Source of the DNA: an uncultured Lachnospiraceae bacterium
GTDB taxonomy: Bacteria > Bacillota > Clostridia > Lachnospirales > Lachnospiraceae
Length of the DNA stretch: 64,000 bases
Reading direction: 5' to 3'
Assembly: GCA_900550285.1 (NCBI GenBank)
Contig: URRW01000002.1
Coordinates: 65,088 to 129,087 of the forward strand
The position numbers and the translations under genes were made by a program. Positions 33,739-42,386 of this stretch are shown here, piece by piece. The notes beneath the pieces were generated by a model. That model saw nothing but the letters and a program-made list of their open reading frames with translations, was not told the origin of the DNA and did not search any database. Numbering within the stretch: position 1 is the stretch's first letter; each line of letters opens with the position of its first letter.

Positions 33739-34818
33739 ATGACAGAGCGCGAGAATTTTTTTTCAATCATCAAAAGGACAGGATACGAGCGGATTCCGGT
33801 TATGTATGATTTTTGCCCGTATCTGCAGGAAACCTGCAGCGATAAGGTAGAGGCGCTGTATCGGGAGAGCGGTTTTACACCGTCCCCGATGGTATATGCA
33901 AAGCCGCTTCCGGTCAAGGATGCGGATACGGAAAAATTCCGGAAATATTATGACGATTTGAAGGAAGGGGCGACGATAGACATTTTCGGCGTGGCAAACG
34001 AGCCGGGAAGCGCGGCGGCAATGCACATGACCCACATGCGGCATCCGCTGGAAAAGATGGAGACGATGGAGGAGCTGGAAGCATATCCCTTCCCGGAATT
34101 TGTCTGGGATGAAGAGGATGTGGCGCAGCAGCTTGCCGTCAATACAGAATGGAAGAAAAAAGACCGGGTGGTATGCGGAGGCATGCAGTGTACGATCTGG
34201 GAGACGGCATGGTATATGCGCGGCATGGAAGTGCTTATGATGGATATGATGTCGGACGACGAGATGGCGGAGTTTGTGCTGGACAAGGTAACGGACATCG
34301 CGGTGCAGAGGGCGCGGTATTATGCAAAAACAGGCGCAGATATTCTTTATTTCGGCGATGACGTGGGAATGCAGCGTTCGATCATGATGAGCAAGGAGCT
34401 GTATCGGACATGACTCAAGCCCCGCCTGAAAAAAGTGGTGGACGCGGCGCGAAAGATCAATCCGGACGTGATTATTTTTTATCATTCCTGCGGCTTTGTG
34501 GAGCCGTTTATCGACGATCTGATCGAGGTCGGCATCGACGTTTTAAATCCGGTGCAGCCCGAATGTATGGATTTTAAAGAGATCCATGACAAATACGGCG
34601 ACAGGATCTCCTTCCACGGAACGATCGGGACGCAGACGACGATGCCCTTTGGCGCGCCGGAGGAGGTGCGCGCCGAGGTGTTTAGAAATCTGGATATAGC
34701 GGGTAAAAAAGGCGGCCTTTTGGTATCCCCGACCCATCTTTTGGAGCCCGAAGTGCCGTGGGAGAATATTAAAGCCTATATCGAAGCGTGCAGGGACTAT
34801 ACAAGGTCTGAGTCCTGA
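33739..34818 (+). pseudogene. UroD-type corrinoid methyltransferase gene with in-frame TGA
   Basis: The gene encodes a uroporphyrinogen-decarboxylase-fold protein of about 359 residues, of the MtaA/MtbA-like methyltransferase group. The first part ends SKELYRT at a TGA (34411-34413). The same frame continues LKPRLKKVVDAARKINPD and then YHSCGFVEPFIDDL, a metal- and substrate-binding motif, to 34818. Homologues usually have Trp here (TGG), so a single G-to-A change explains the stop. Selenocysteine use is less likely. The ATG at 33739 follows GGAGGACGCA. The gene's last 22 bases overlap the convergent AraC gene. Confidence 0.8.
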
Positions 34819-35672
34819 GAAGGATCGCTGCGGTACTGGCTGGGCGTTTTGCCGGTATACTTTTTAAAAAGCGTGGCAAAGTAGTTTGGCGTGTCAAAAG
34901 AGAGCATGTCCGAAACCTGCGTAACCGAAAAGCCCTCCTGAAGAAGCTGCTTGGAGCGTGCGATTTTGACATAATTGATAAAGGCGCGGGGAGTGATCCC
35001 TGTCTCTTCCTTGAATTTTGCCTTGAAACGGGACAGGGAAAGCCCGCAGCTTTCGGCGGCGCTTTCCAGAGAGATCGGTTCGTCGATATGCTCGTGGATA
35101 TAGACGATGGATTCGCTGATCTGATCCGCCTGAAGGGGCTTTAGGTCGCGGGAAAGCAGGATGAGACGGTAGAGGCAGCCGGCAAACAGCTCCTGCCCCA
35201 TCGAAAGCGTGATCGGATCGGGGGATGCAAGGCAAAAAAAGGCTTCCCGCAGCTGGCTTTCCAGCGCAGCGTTTCCACGGAAAATGCGGGGCAGCCCGTG
35301 GAGCGCGCGGGCAAGCTCGGACGCCTTTGGGCTGCGGAAGGTCTGGGAAAGGGCAGAAAGCCTGATCTGAAACCAGATCAGGTCGCTGATGTGCTCCGGA
35401 AAGTTGCAGGAGCTGTGGGGTTCCCCGGTGCGCGTTACAAAAATATCATAGCCGGTCAGCCGGAACAGATGCCCGGCGGTTTCGTAAAGCTGGAAGCCTT
35501 TGAGCAGAAAAACGATTTCCATGCAGTCGGGATGGACGTGCGGAGCGAGCGGCTTTTCCGCTTTTTCAGATGTCTGGATGCCAAAGGAGCAAAGCCACGG
35601 AAGCTGCGTCTGGGCGGGGGTAAGTATTTTGCGGTGGGGAGTCCAGCAGGGCTCGTCGATCAGAGGAATCAT
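34797..35672 (-). CDS. AraC-family transcriptional regulator
   Basis: This 291-residue regulator has an N-terminal cupin sensor domain (HVHPDCMEIVFLLKG) and C-terminal helix-turn-helix units (LESAAESCGLSLSRFKAKFK, then VTQVSDMLSFDTPNYFATLF, KYTGKTPSQYR). It diverges from the methyltransferase operon that starts at 35823, which it likely controls. GGAGACACC precedes the start. It is a second AraC regulator in the same island. Confidence 0.86.
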   Translation of the reverse strand: MIPLIDEPCWTPHRKILTPAQTQLPWLCSFGIQTSEKAEKPLAPHVHPDCMEIVFLLKGFQLYETAGHLFRLTGYDIFVTRTGEPHSSCNFPEHISDLIWFQIRLSALSQTFRSPKASELARALHGLPRIFRGNAALESQLREAFFCLASPDPITLSMGQELFAGCLYRLILLSRDLKPLQADQISESIVYIHEHIDEPISLESAAESCGLSLSRFKAKFKEETGITPRAFINYVKIARSKQLLQEGFSVTQVSDMLSFDTPNYFATLFKKYTGKTPSQYRSDPSQDSDLV

Positions 35673-35822
35673 GGTGTCTCCTTCCAGTAAAAACGAAGAA
35701 AAATATATAATTTCGTATCAGATATTTTTTTGAATGCGGGATAAATTTATATTTATTATAATCGTTTTGAAAGAAAATGCAACAGAAAATCCAAAGCATT
35801 TTGGAAGAGGAGGAGAGGCATT

Positions 35823-36842
35823 ATGACATCGAAGGAACGGGTGCTTGCCACGCTCGAATTCAGGAATACGCAGGACCGTCTTCCGCGCCAGCTCTGGTCG
35901 CTGCCCTGGGCAAACGAGCACTGCCCGGAAATGATGGAGCGGCTTGCGCGCGATTTTGAATGGGATTTTGATGGACCGGATACGGTGCTGAAAGAACAGC
36001 CTTCCACAAAGGGCGACCCTTATGCGGTTGGGGAATATGTGGACGAGTGGGGCTGCATTTTTACAAACATCCACCGGGGCGTGATCGGGGAGGTAAAACA
36101 GCCGATCGTAGAGGACGACGACTGGGGCGACGCAGGAAGGATACATATTCCGGAAGAGCTTTTGAGCTTTGACGTCGATCAGGTAAACCGTTCCTGTGAA
36201 AAGAAGCAGGATAAGTTTTTATTTGCGTCATGCTGTCCGCGTCCCTTTGAGCAGCTGCAGTTTATCCGGGGAACCGCAGACCTTTACATGGATCTGATGG
36301 ATCCGTCCCCGAAGATGCTGGAATTTATGAAGCGGATGCACGATTTTTACAGCCGTCTGATGGAAAAATGGGCAAAGACGGATGTGGACGCGCTGAATAT
36401 GATGGACGACTGGGGATCCCAGAACGACCTTCTGATCAGCCCGCAGCTCTGGGACGAATATTTTGCGCCGATGTACCGCGATTATATCGAAATCGCGCAT
36501 CAGCACGGCAAAAAGATCTTCATGCATTCGGACGGAAATATCCTGCGGATCATCCCAAAGCTGATCGATCTTGGGCTGGATGCGGTCAACAGCCAGCTGT
36601 TCTGCATGGGGCTTGAAAATCTTGCGCCCTACAAAGGGAAGATCACGTTCTGGGGAGAAATCGACAGACAGCATCTTTTGCCGGAAGGGACGACGGCGGA
36701 CATCGACAGGGCGGTGGAAGCGGTTTATAATACGTTATGGAAGGACGGCGGCTGCATCGCACAGTGCGAGTTCGGGCCGGGCGCAAAGCCGGAAAATGTG
36801 TACCGCGTTTACAAGGCGTGGGAACAGATCAGAAACAGATAA
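35823..36842 (+). CDS. UroD-type methyltransferase
   Basis: This 339-residue protein of the uroporphyrinogen-decarboxylase fold has the motifs WGSQNDLLISPQLWDEYF and IFMHSDGNILRIIPKLIDLG, typical of the subgroup that moves methyl groups to or from corrinoid proteins rather than making haem. The substrate is unknown; O-demethylation or methylamine-type chemistry is possible. GGAAGAGGAGAGGC precedes the ATG. It is the first gene of a rightward operon with the corrinoid protein at 36912. Confidence 0.8.
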   Translation: MTSKERVLATLEFRNTQDRLPRQLWSLPWANEHCPEMMERLARDFEWDFDGPDTVLKEQPSTKGDPYAVGEYVDEWGCIFTNIHRGVIGEVKQPIVEDDDWGDAGRIHIPEELLSFDVDQVNRSCEKKQDKFLFASCCPRPFEQLQFIRGTADLYMDLMDPSPKMLEFMKRMHDFYSRLMEKWAKTDVDALNMMDDWGSQNDLLISPQLWDEYFAPMYRDYIEIAHQHGKKIFMHSDGNILRIIPKLIDLGLDAVNSQLFCMGLENLAPYKGKITFWGEIDRQHLLPEGTTADIDRAVEAVYNTLWKDGGCIAQCEFGPGAKPENVYRVYKAWEQIRNR

Positions 36843-36911
36843 AGAGATCACCAATTTAAATTTACATAATAATTCATGAAACAAAAGGCAGGAATGCCGG
36901 GAGGAAAAAGG

Positions 36912-37553
36912 ATGAGCATTTTAAACGAGATTTCTGAAAATCTGCAGAAGGGCAAGGCAAAGATCGTAAAGGAGCTGGTTCAGCAGGCGATCGACGAGGG
37001 CATCTCCGCACGCGACATTCTGGAGCAGGGCCTGATGGCAGGCATGGATGTAGTGGGCGAGAAGTTTAGGAAGAACGAGGTTTTCGTTCCCGAGGTTTTA
37101 GTGGCGGCGCGCGCGATGAACATGGGCGCAAACCTGTTAAAGCCCCTGCTGTCTGAGGGCGGCGTGGCAGCAGCCGGAAAGGTGTGCATCGGCACGGTAA
37201 AGGGCGACCTGCATGACATCGGCAAAAACCTTGTGAAGATGATGATGGAAGGAAAAGGGCTGGAGGTTGTGGATCTGGGTACGGACGTGGATCCCGAGAC
37301 ATATGTAAAGACTGCGGTCGAGCAGAACTGCCAGATCATCTGCTGTTCCGCCCTTCTGACAACGACCATGCCGGTAATGGGCGAAGTCGTAAAAGAGGCT
37401 GAAAAAGCGGGCATCCGCGGCAAGGTAAAGATCATGATCGGCGGCGCGCCTGTGACGGAAGCCTTCTGCGAGCAGATCGGCGCCGATAAATATACGACAG
37501 ATGCGGCAAGCGCAGCCGACGCAGCAGTGGAATTTTGCCGCGCGATCGCATAA
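36912..37553 (+). CDS. Corrinoid (B12-binding) methyl-carrier protein
   Basis: This 213-residue protein has a helical N-terminal cap (ILNEISENLQKGKAKIVKEL) and a B12-binding domain with the base-off signature GDLHDIGKN (D-x-H-x-x-G, near residue 98) and a later GGAPVTEAFCEQIGAD. It is a MtaC/MtbC-type carrier that takes a methyl group from one methyltransferase and hands it to another. GGAGGAAAAAGG precedes the start. It sits among UroD-type methyltransferases and the RamA-like activator. Confidence 0.92.
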   Translation: MSILNEISENLQKGKAKIVKELVQQAIDEGISARDILEQGLMAGMDVVGEKFRKNEVFVPEVLVAARAMNMGANLLKPLLSEGGVAAAGKVCIGTVKGDLHDIGKNLVKMMMEGKGLEVVDLGTDVDPETYVKTAVEQNCQIICCSALLTTTMPVMGEVVKEAEKAGIRGKVKIMIGGAPVTEAFCEQIGADKYTTDAASAADAAVEFCRAIA

Positions 37554-37554
37554 G

Positions 37555-38136
37555 ATGGGCGCAGAGAAGGCGTTTCAGGAGTTCGGGCGGACAGCCTTTG
37601 ACCCGGAACGCTTAAAAGAAGAGATTATCGGGCTTGGGGCAAAGGCGGCTGCGCTGATCGCCGTGGAGGAGATCTCTTTTGATACGGCGTTCCGCAGCAT
37701 GTGCGCCTCCAATGCCTGCGGCAATTACGGAAGAAGCTATATGTGTCCCCCGGACATCGGGGAGATCGAAGCGCTGATTGCAGAGGCGAAGGGCTATACT
37801 TATGCGATTGTTTACCAGACTGTCGGGCTTTTGGAGGACAGCTATGACTTTGAAGGCATGATGGAGGCGGGACAGCGGCATAACGATTTGGCGCAGAAGG
37901 TACGGGAACTGTTTGAGAAAAGCTGCCGGGAAAAAGCGCTCCATCTGGGCGCGGGCGGCTGCCGCCTCTGCCCGGTGTGCGGCAAAAAGACGGGAGAGCC
38001 GTGCCGCTTTCCGGAGCGCGCGATGTCGTCGCTGGAGGCTTACGGCGTGAACGTATCGGAGCTGGCGGCACAGTGCGGCATGCGCTATATCAACGGGGAA
38101 AATACGGTGACGTATTTTGGCGCGGTACTTTTTTGA
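37555..38136 (+). CDS. DUF2284 cysteine-rich metal-binding protein
   Basis: This 193-residue protein has Cys clusters in CASNACGNYGRSYMCPP and CRLCPVCGKKTGEPC, matching DUF2284 proteins predicted to bind iron-sulfur or other metal centres. It starts at an ATG one base after the corrinoid-protein stop codon, so the two are translationally coupled. In this setting it could serve in redox reactivation or as an accessory to methyl transfer. The biochemical role is unknown. Confidence 0.8.
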   Translation: MGAEKAFQEFGRTAFDPERLKEEIIGLGAKAAALIAVEEISFDTAFRSMCASNACGNYGRSYMCPPDIGEIEALIAEAKGYTYAIVYQTVGLLEDSYDFEGMMEAGQRHNDLAQKVRELFEKSCREKALHLGAGGCRLCPVCGKKTGEPCRFPERAMSSLEAYGVNVSELAAQCGMRYINGENTVTYFGAVLF

Positions 38137-38226
38137 CCGGCAGGTGATTGGCTGAAAATGCGTTCATGCGCGCTGTATTTTGAAAATCAGGATGCTTTTG
38201 AAACAGGGTTTGGAAAGGCTGAAAAC

Positions 38227-39249
38227 ATGAAAAGAGATATGAAAAGGTGGCTGGAGGAGTGGCAGGCTGCGCCCGTAAAAAAGGCGTTCCCGGTGCTTTC
38301 CTTCCCGGCGATCCAGTTAATGGGAATCAATGTAAAGGATCTGATCAGCGACGCCGGCGCTCAGGCAAAGGGCATGAAGCTTGTAGCGGAGAGGACTGAC
38401 AGCGTAGCGTCCGTAAGCCTGATGGATCTTTCCGTGGAAGCGGAGTGCTTCGGCGCAAAAATCCGGGTTTCGGAGGATGAAGTGCCTACCGTGATCGAAA
38501 GCGTGGTGTCTACAGAAGAAGAGGCAGAGGCGCTGGAAATCCCGCCGATCGGAAGCGGGCGCACCGGGCTGTATATCGACGCGATCAGACAGGCGGCACA
38601 GGAGATCACGGACCGTCCGGTATTTGCGGGCGTGATCGGGCCTTACTCTCTGGCAGGGCGTCTGATGGATGTGACCGAGATCATGATTTTGTGCTATGAG
38701 GAGCCGGACATGGTTCATACGGTTCTGAAAAAGGCGACGCAGTTTTTGATCGATTACTGTCTGGCATATAAGGAGGCGGGCGCAAACGGCGTGGTGATCG
38801 CAGAGCCGCTGGCAGGCGTGCTTTCCCCTGCGCTGGAAGAGGAGTTTTCCGAGTCTTATGTGCGTGAGATCGTGGAAGCGGTGCAGGATGATTCCTTTGC
38901 CGTGATCTATCATAACTGCGGCAACGGGACGATGATGATGACGGATTCCATCGCGGCGACAGGGGCGGCGGCGTTCCATTTCGGCAACGCAGTGGATATG
39001 GAAGAGATGCTGGAAAAGATGCCGAAGGATAAGCTTGTAATGGGCAACATCGATCCGGCGGGGCAGTTCAGAAACGGGACGCCTGAATCCATCCGTCAGG
39101 AGACGCTTGCGCTCATGGAAAGATGCTGCAAATATGACAACTTCGTTATTTCGTCGGGCTGCGACATCCCGCCGATGTCGAAGTGGGAAAATATTGACGC
39201 ATTTTTTGGCGCGGTAGCGGAATTTTACGGAGCGGACAAAGAGGCGTAA
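38227..39249 (+). CDS. MtaA/CmuA-type methyltransferase (methylcorrinoid:carrier)
   Basis: This 340-residue UroD-fold protein is close to the MtaA/MtbA group. The zinc-type motif reads YHNCGNGT near residue 228, followed by FHFGNAVDMEEML and LVMGNIDPAGQF. Such enzymes move the methyl group from the corrinoid protein to an acceptor such as a pterin or thiol. The ATG at 38227 has GGAAAGG upstream; an in-frame ATG at 38158 would add 23 residues. It is co-directional with the corrinoid protein and activator genes. Confidence 0.82.
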   Translation: MKRDMKRWLEEWQAAPVKKAFPVLSFPAIQLMGINVKDLISDAGAQAKGMKLVAERTDSVASVSLMDLSVEAECFGAKIRVSEDEVPTVIESVVSTEEEAEALEIPPIGSGRTGLYIDAIRQAAQEITDRPVFAGVIGPYSLAGRLMDVTEIMILCYEEPDMVHTVLKKATQFLIDYCLAYKEAGANGVVIAEPLAGVLSPALEEEFSESYVREIVEAVQDDSFAVIYHNCGNGTMMMTDSIAATGAAAFHFGNAVDMEEMLEKMPKDKLVMGNIDPAGQFRNGTPESIRQETLALMERCCKYDNFVISSGCDIPPMSKWENIDAFFGAVAEFYGADKEA

Positions 39250-39277
39250 GAAGCCCTGTCCGGAAATGAGGGAAACA

Positions 39278-40804
39278 ATGGGAAGCGATGGAACAAAGAT
39301 CCGGTTTTTTATAAACGGGGAGCTGCTTTTTACAGAACCGGGCGCGAAGGTAAGCGGGCTTCTGGACAGCTCGCACGGGGTAGAGATGCCCTGCGGCGGC
39401 AGGCATGCCTGCGGTAAGTGCATGGTGTATGCAAAAGGCGCATTTCAGGGGCCGTCAGAAACAGAAAAAGAGCTGCTCGGGGCAGAACGGCTGGAACAGG
39501 GAATACGGCTTGCGTGTTTTCTGGAAGCCGTGCCGGACGGGGAAATCCGGGCGCTTCATAAACGGCAGGACAGCGACGATACGATCTGTCTGGAAGGCGC
39601 AGGCGGGGAGCACAGCAGGGCTCCCCTGCGCCTTTACCGTCATTTGGGGGCGGCAGTGGACATCGGGACGACGACCATTGCGGCTTCTTTGTATCAGGAC
39701 GGCGTTCTGGCAGGAAGCAAGGGGGCGTGGAATCCCCAGTCGGTGCTGGGCGCAGATGTGATCAGCCGGATCGAGGCGTCGCTGGAAGGAAAGGCGCAGC
39801 AGCTTGCAGCGCTTGTAAGGGGCGCGATTTCACAGCTTCTGGATTCGCTTGCGGAGCGTGTCCGGGAACGGGCAGAAGACATCGAGACGGTTGTGATCAC
39901 AGGCAATACGGCGATGCTTTATTTTCTGACCGGTAAAAATCCTTATGCCCTGTCCCGCGCGCCCTTTGAGGCGGACGAGCTGTTCGGCATATGGACGTCC
40001 GGGGAGGCGCTGGGGCTTTGCTGCAAGGATGCGGACGTATACCTTCCCCGCTGTATTTCCGCTTTCGTGGGAGCGGACATCACGACGGCGATATTGGGAA
40101 GCGGCATCTGTAATACGGAACAGACTGCCATGATGACAGATGTGGGGACAAACGGCGAGATCGTTTTATTTTCCAAAGGCCGTCTGGTCTGCTGTGCGAC
40201 GGCGGCAGGGCCTGCGTTTGAGGGCGCGGGGCTTTCCTGCGGGATGCGCGGCGTAAACGGCGCGATCGACCATGTGAAATGGGAGGACGGCGCGTGGAAG
40301 GTACATGTGATCGGCTCAAAGGAGGCGCAGGGAATCTGCGGCAGCGGCGTGATCGACGGAGTTGCCGCCCTTTTGGAAAGCGGGCTTTTAGACGAGACGG
40401 GCTATCTGGAGGACGACGTTTCCTTTGAAGGAAAGGTTGGGCTTTCGGCGGCGGACATCCGGCAGGTGCAGCTGGCAAAGAGCGCGATCCGGTCGGGCAT
40501 GGAAACGATGCTTTTGCTGGAAAACAGAAACAGCGCAGAGCTGGATTGTTTGTATGTGGCGGGCGGATTCGGCTCCTACATGTCGGTGGAAAGCGCGGAG
40601 AAGATCGGGCTTTTCCCTCCGATAGAAAAAGAGAAAATCAAAATCTGCGGAAACGCGGCGCTGGCAGGAGCGGCACGCATCCTGCACGATAGCGCCTGCG
40701 AAAAAGAATCTGCGGCGCTGGCAGAGCGCGCAGAGACGGTCAATCTGGGCGGCAATCCGCAGTTTCAGGATTTTTACATGGAATACATGATGTTTGACGA
40801 ATAA
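39278..40804 (+). CDS. RamA-like corrinoid reactivation protein (ferredoxin plus ASKHA)
   Basis: This 508-residue protein has an N-terminal [2Fe-2S] ferredoxin domain with CGGRHACGKC (Cys near 39, 45, 48 and a fourth near 79). A large ASKHA/DUF4445 ATPase region follows, with AVDIGTTTIAASLY, TDVGTNGEIVLF, GICGSGVIDGV and YVAGGFGSYM. Proteins of this kind reduce oxidised Co(II) corrinoid back to Co(I) using ATP. The ATG at 39278 is preceded by GAGGGAAAC. It fits the methyltransferase/corrinoid operon. Confidence 0.9.
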   Translation: MGSDGTKIRFFINGELLFTEPGAKVSGLLDSSHGVEMPCGGRHACGKCMVYAKGAFQGPSETEKELLGAERLEQGIRLACFLEAVPDGEIRALHKRQDSDDTICLEGAGGEHSRAPLRLYRHLGAAVDIGTTTIAASLYQDGVLAGSKGAWNPQSVLGADVISRIEASLEGKAQQLAALVRGAISQLLDSLAERVRERAEDIETVVITGNTAMLYFLTGKNPYALSRAPFEADELFGIWTSGEALGLCCKDADVYLPRCISAFVGADITTAILGSGICNTEQTAMMTDVGTNGEIVLFSKGRLVCCATAAGPAFEGAGLSCGMRGVNGAIDHVKWEDGAWKVHVIGSKEAQGICGSGVIDGVAALLESGLLDETGYLEDDVSFEGKVGLSAADIRQVQLAKSAIRSGMETMLLLENRNSAELDCLYVAGGFGSYMSVESAEKIGLFPPIEKEKIKICGNAALAGAARILHDSACEKESAALAERAETVNLGGNPQFQDFYMEYMMFDE

Positions 40805-40837
40805 AATGCCGCTGGTGCGGCGGAATGAGAGGCGAAA

Positions 40838-41824
40838 ATGACACATAGGGAACGATTTATCAAAACCTTAAAATGCGAACCGATCGGCGGTCAGGTACCT
40901 ACCTTTGAGCTGGTATTTTTCCTGACGATGGAAAAATTCGGCAAGGTTCATCCGTCCCACCGTTTTTATGAGCAGTGGAACCAGATGAGCTACAATGAGA
41001 AAAAGCTGCAGATGAACGACATGGCGCAGCTTTATGTGGATACGGCGAGGGCATACGACCACAGCGCGATTTTTGTGCATCCCAATCCGGGCGGCGTGGA
41101 GAACACCCAGTGGCTTTTGGAGCTGATCCGTGAAAAGAGCGGCGACGAATACTATATTATGATGCACGGCGATCCCACATGGGCAATCCCGGACGGTGAT
41201 AACATGATGGATTTTTCCGTCAAAATGTATGAGGAACCGGAAAGCCTGCATGAAGAATCCAAACGGGTTCTGGACAAGTGCTTAAAGGGTGCGGCGGCTC
41301 TGGATCAGAAAGGGCATCTGCTGGACGGCTTTACGCTGTGCTCCGATTACTGCTTTAATGTGAATCCATTTTTCAATGAAGAGCAGTTTGATGAGTTTAT
41401 CGTTCCTTATCTGAAAGAGGTTATCGCAGAATACCGAAAGATGGGCTACTATTCCATCAAGCACACGGACGGCAACATTATGCCGATCGTAAAGCAGATC
41501 GCGGACTGCAAGCCGGATGCGATCCATTCCCTTGACCCGCAGGGCGGCGTATCCATCCCCGCAGTCAGAAAGATCATCGGCAGCGACATTGCGCTTGTGG
41601 GAAACGTAAACTGCGGACTTCTGCAGACCGGAACGGAGGAGGAGTGCCGCGCGGACGTGATGCGTTCCTTAAGAGAAGGTATGGAAAACGGCAGGGGCTA
41701 TATTTTTGCAACGTCCAACTGCGTCTACACGGGGCTGGATTTAAACCGTTATGAGATGATGATGGATATTTGGAGAAAGTACGGCAATTACGAGGATTAC
41801 GAGAAGAATTTCGGGAAAAAATAA
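40838..41824 (+). CDS. UroD-type methyltransferase
   Basis: This 328-residue protein of the uroporphyrinogen-decarboxylase fold has YYSIKHTDGNIMPIVKQI and SDIALVGNVNCGLLQTG as its substrate/metal region. The N-terminal part (MTHRERFIKTLKCEP) is standard for the family. It is the last gene of the corrinoid operon, 33 bases after the RamA-like gene. With the others it gives the island four UroD-type enzymes, which may act on different methyl donors. Confidence 0.8.
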   Translation: MTHRERFIKTLKCEPIGGQVPTFELVFFLTMEKFGKVHPSHRFYEQWNQMSYNEKKLQMNDMAQLYVDTARAYDHSAIFVHPNPGGVENTQWLLELIREKSGDEYYIMMHGDPTWAIPDGDNMMDFSVKMYEEPESLHEESKRVLDKCLKGAAALDQKGHLLDGFTLCSDYCFNVNPFFNEEQFDEFIVPYLKEVIAEYRKMGYYSIKHTDGNIMPIVKQIADCKPDAIHSLDPQGGVSIPAVRKIIGSDIALVGNVNCGLLQTGTEEECRADVMRSLREGMENGRGYIFATSNCVYTGLDLNRYEMMMDIWRKYGNYEDYEKNFGKK

Positions 41825-41850
41825 GCCCGCAGAAAACAAGGGAAAGCACT

Positions 41851-41878
41851 TTGCAGAATTTGAAAAATGTAGTATACT
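41851..41878 (+). promoter_or_regulatory. Promoter of the DUF4430/ECF-S pair
   Basis: TTGCAG and TATACT are separated by 16 bases. A second TTGACA lies at 41883-41888 without a good -10. The promoter separates the uptake pair from the methyltransferase operon. Confidence 0.5.
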
Positions 41879-41891
41879 GGCGTTGACAAAA

Positions 41892-41916
41892 ATTGGGCTG
41901 TCCTGTGCAGCTCAAT
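41892..41916 (+). promoter_or_regulatory. Leader hairpin before the DUF4430 gene
   Basis: ATTGGGCTG and CAGCTCAAT pair over nine positions with one G-T pair, around the loop TCCTGTG. It lies just after the promoter and may be an attenuator or operator. It is too short for a cobalamin riboswitch. Confidence 0.35.
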
Positions 41917-41965
41917 TTCTGCCGTTATGAAAAAATGCCGTTTTACGGTGGAAGGTGAGGAGAAC

Positions 41966-42382
41966 ATGAAAAAATTTTTTGAAAACAAAAGAAACGTCGC
42001 AATCGTGATCATCATTGCGGTGCTGGCTGTAATGGGCGTTGTTTACGCACTGTTTGCAAATAAGACAGCAGCCGGTTCCAAGAGCGTGACCGTCGCGGTG
42101 GTGGACGATCAGGGCGCAAAGACGGAATATTCCTGTAAGACGGACGCGGAATATCTGCTGGATGTGATCAAGGAGCTGGAAAAGGACGGCCTGACCGTTG
42201 GCGGCGAGGATTCCGCTTACGGGCTGATGGTCGATACGGTAAACGGTTTACGGGCAGATTATGAGGCGGACGGCGCGTACTGGTACTTTTATGTGAACGG
42301 CGAAGCCTGCATGAACGGCGTTTCCACAGAGCCAGTGCACGACGGCGACGCATTTGAGATCGTTTATACAAAAGCGGAGTAA
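41966..42382 (+). CDS. DUF4430 membrane-anchored protein
   Basis: This 138-residue protein has an N-terminal membrane anchor (NVAIVIIIAVLAVMGVVYAL) and a DUF4430 domain (DAEYLLDVIKELEKDGLTV, then GAYWYFYVNGEACMNGVSTE). DUF4430 is related to the C-terminal domain of transcobalamin-type vitamin B12 binders. The ATG at 41966 follows GGTGAGGAGAAC. It is followed four bases later by an ECF S-component gene, a known pairing. The outside-facing domain could capture a corrinoid or other cofactor for the transporter. Confidence 0.8.
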   Translation: MKKFFENKRNVAIVIIIAVLAVMGVVYALFANKTAAGSKSVTVAVVDDQGAKTEYSCKTDAEYLLDVIKELEKDGLTVGGEDSAYGLMVDTVNGLRADYEADGAYWYFYVNGEACMNGVSTEPVHDGDAFEIVYTKAE

Positions 42383-42386
42383 TATC

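Noticed and set aside
38317..39423. Leftward 368-residue frame opposite the methyltransferase
   Set aside because: It is Arg/His-rich antisense translation, and the plus-strand gene has all family motifs.
41825..41965. Cobalamin riboswitch before the DUF4430 gene
   Set aside because: The gap is about 140 bases, includes the promoter, and lacks the conserved B12-box.
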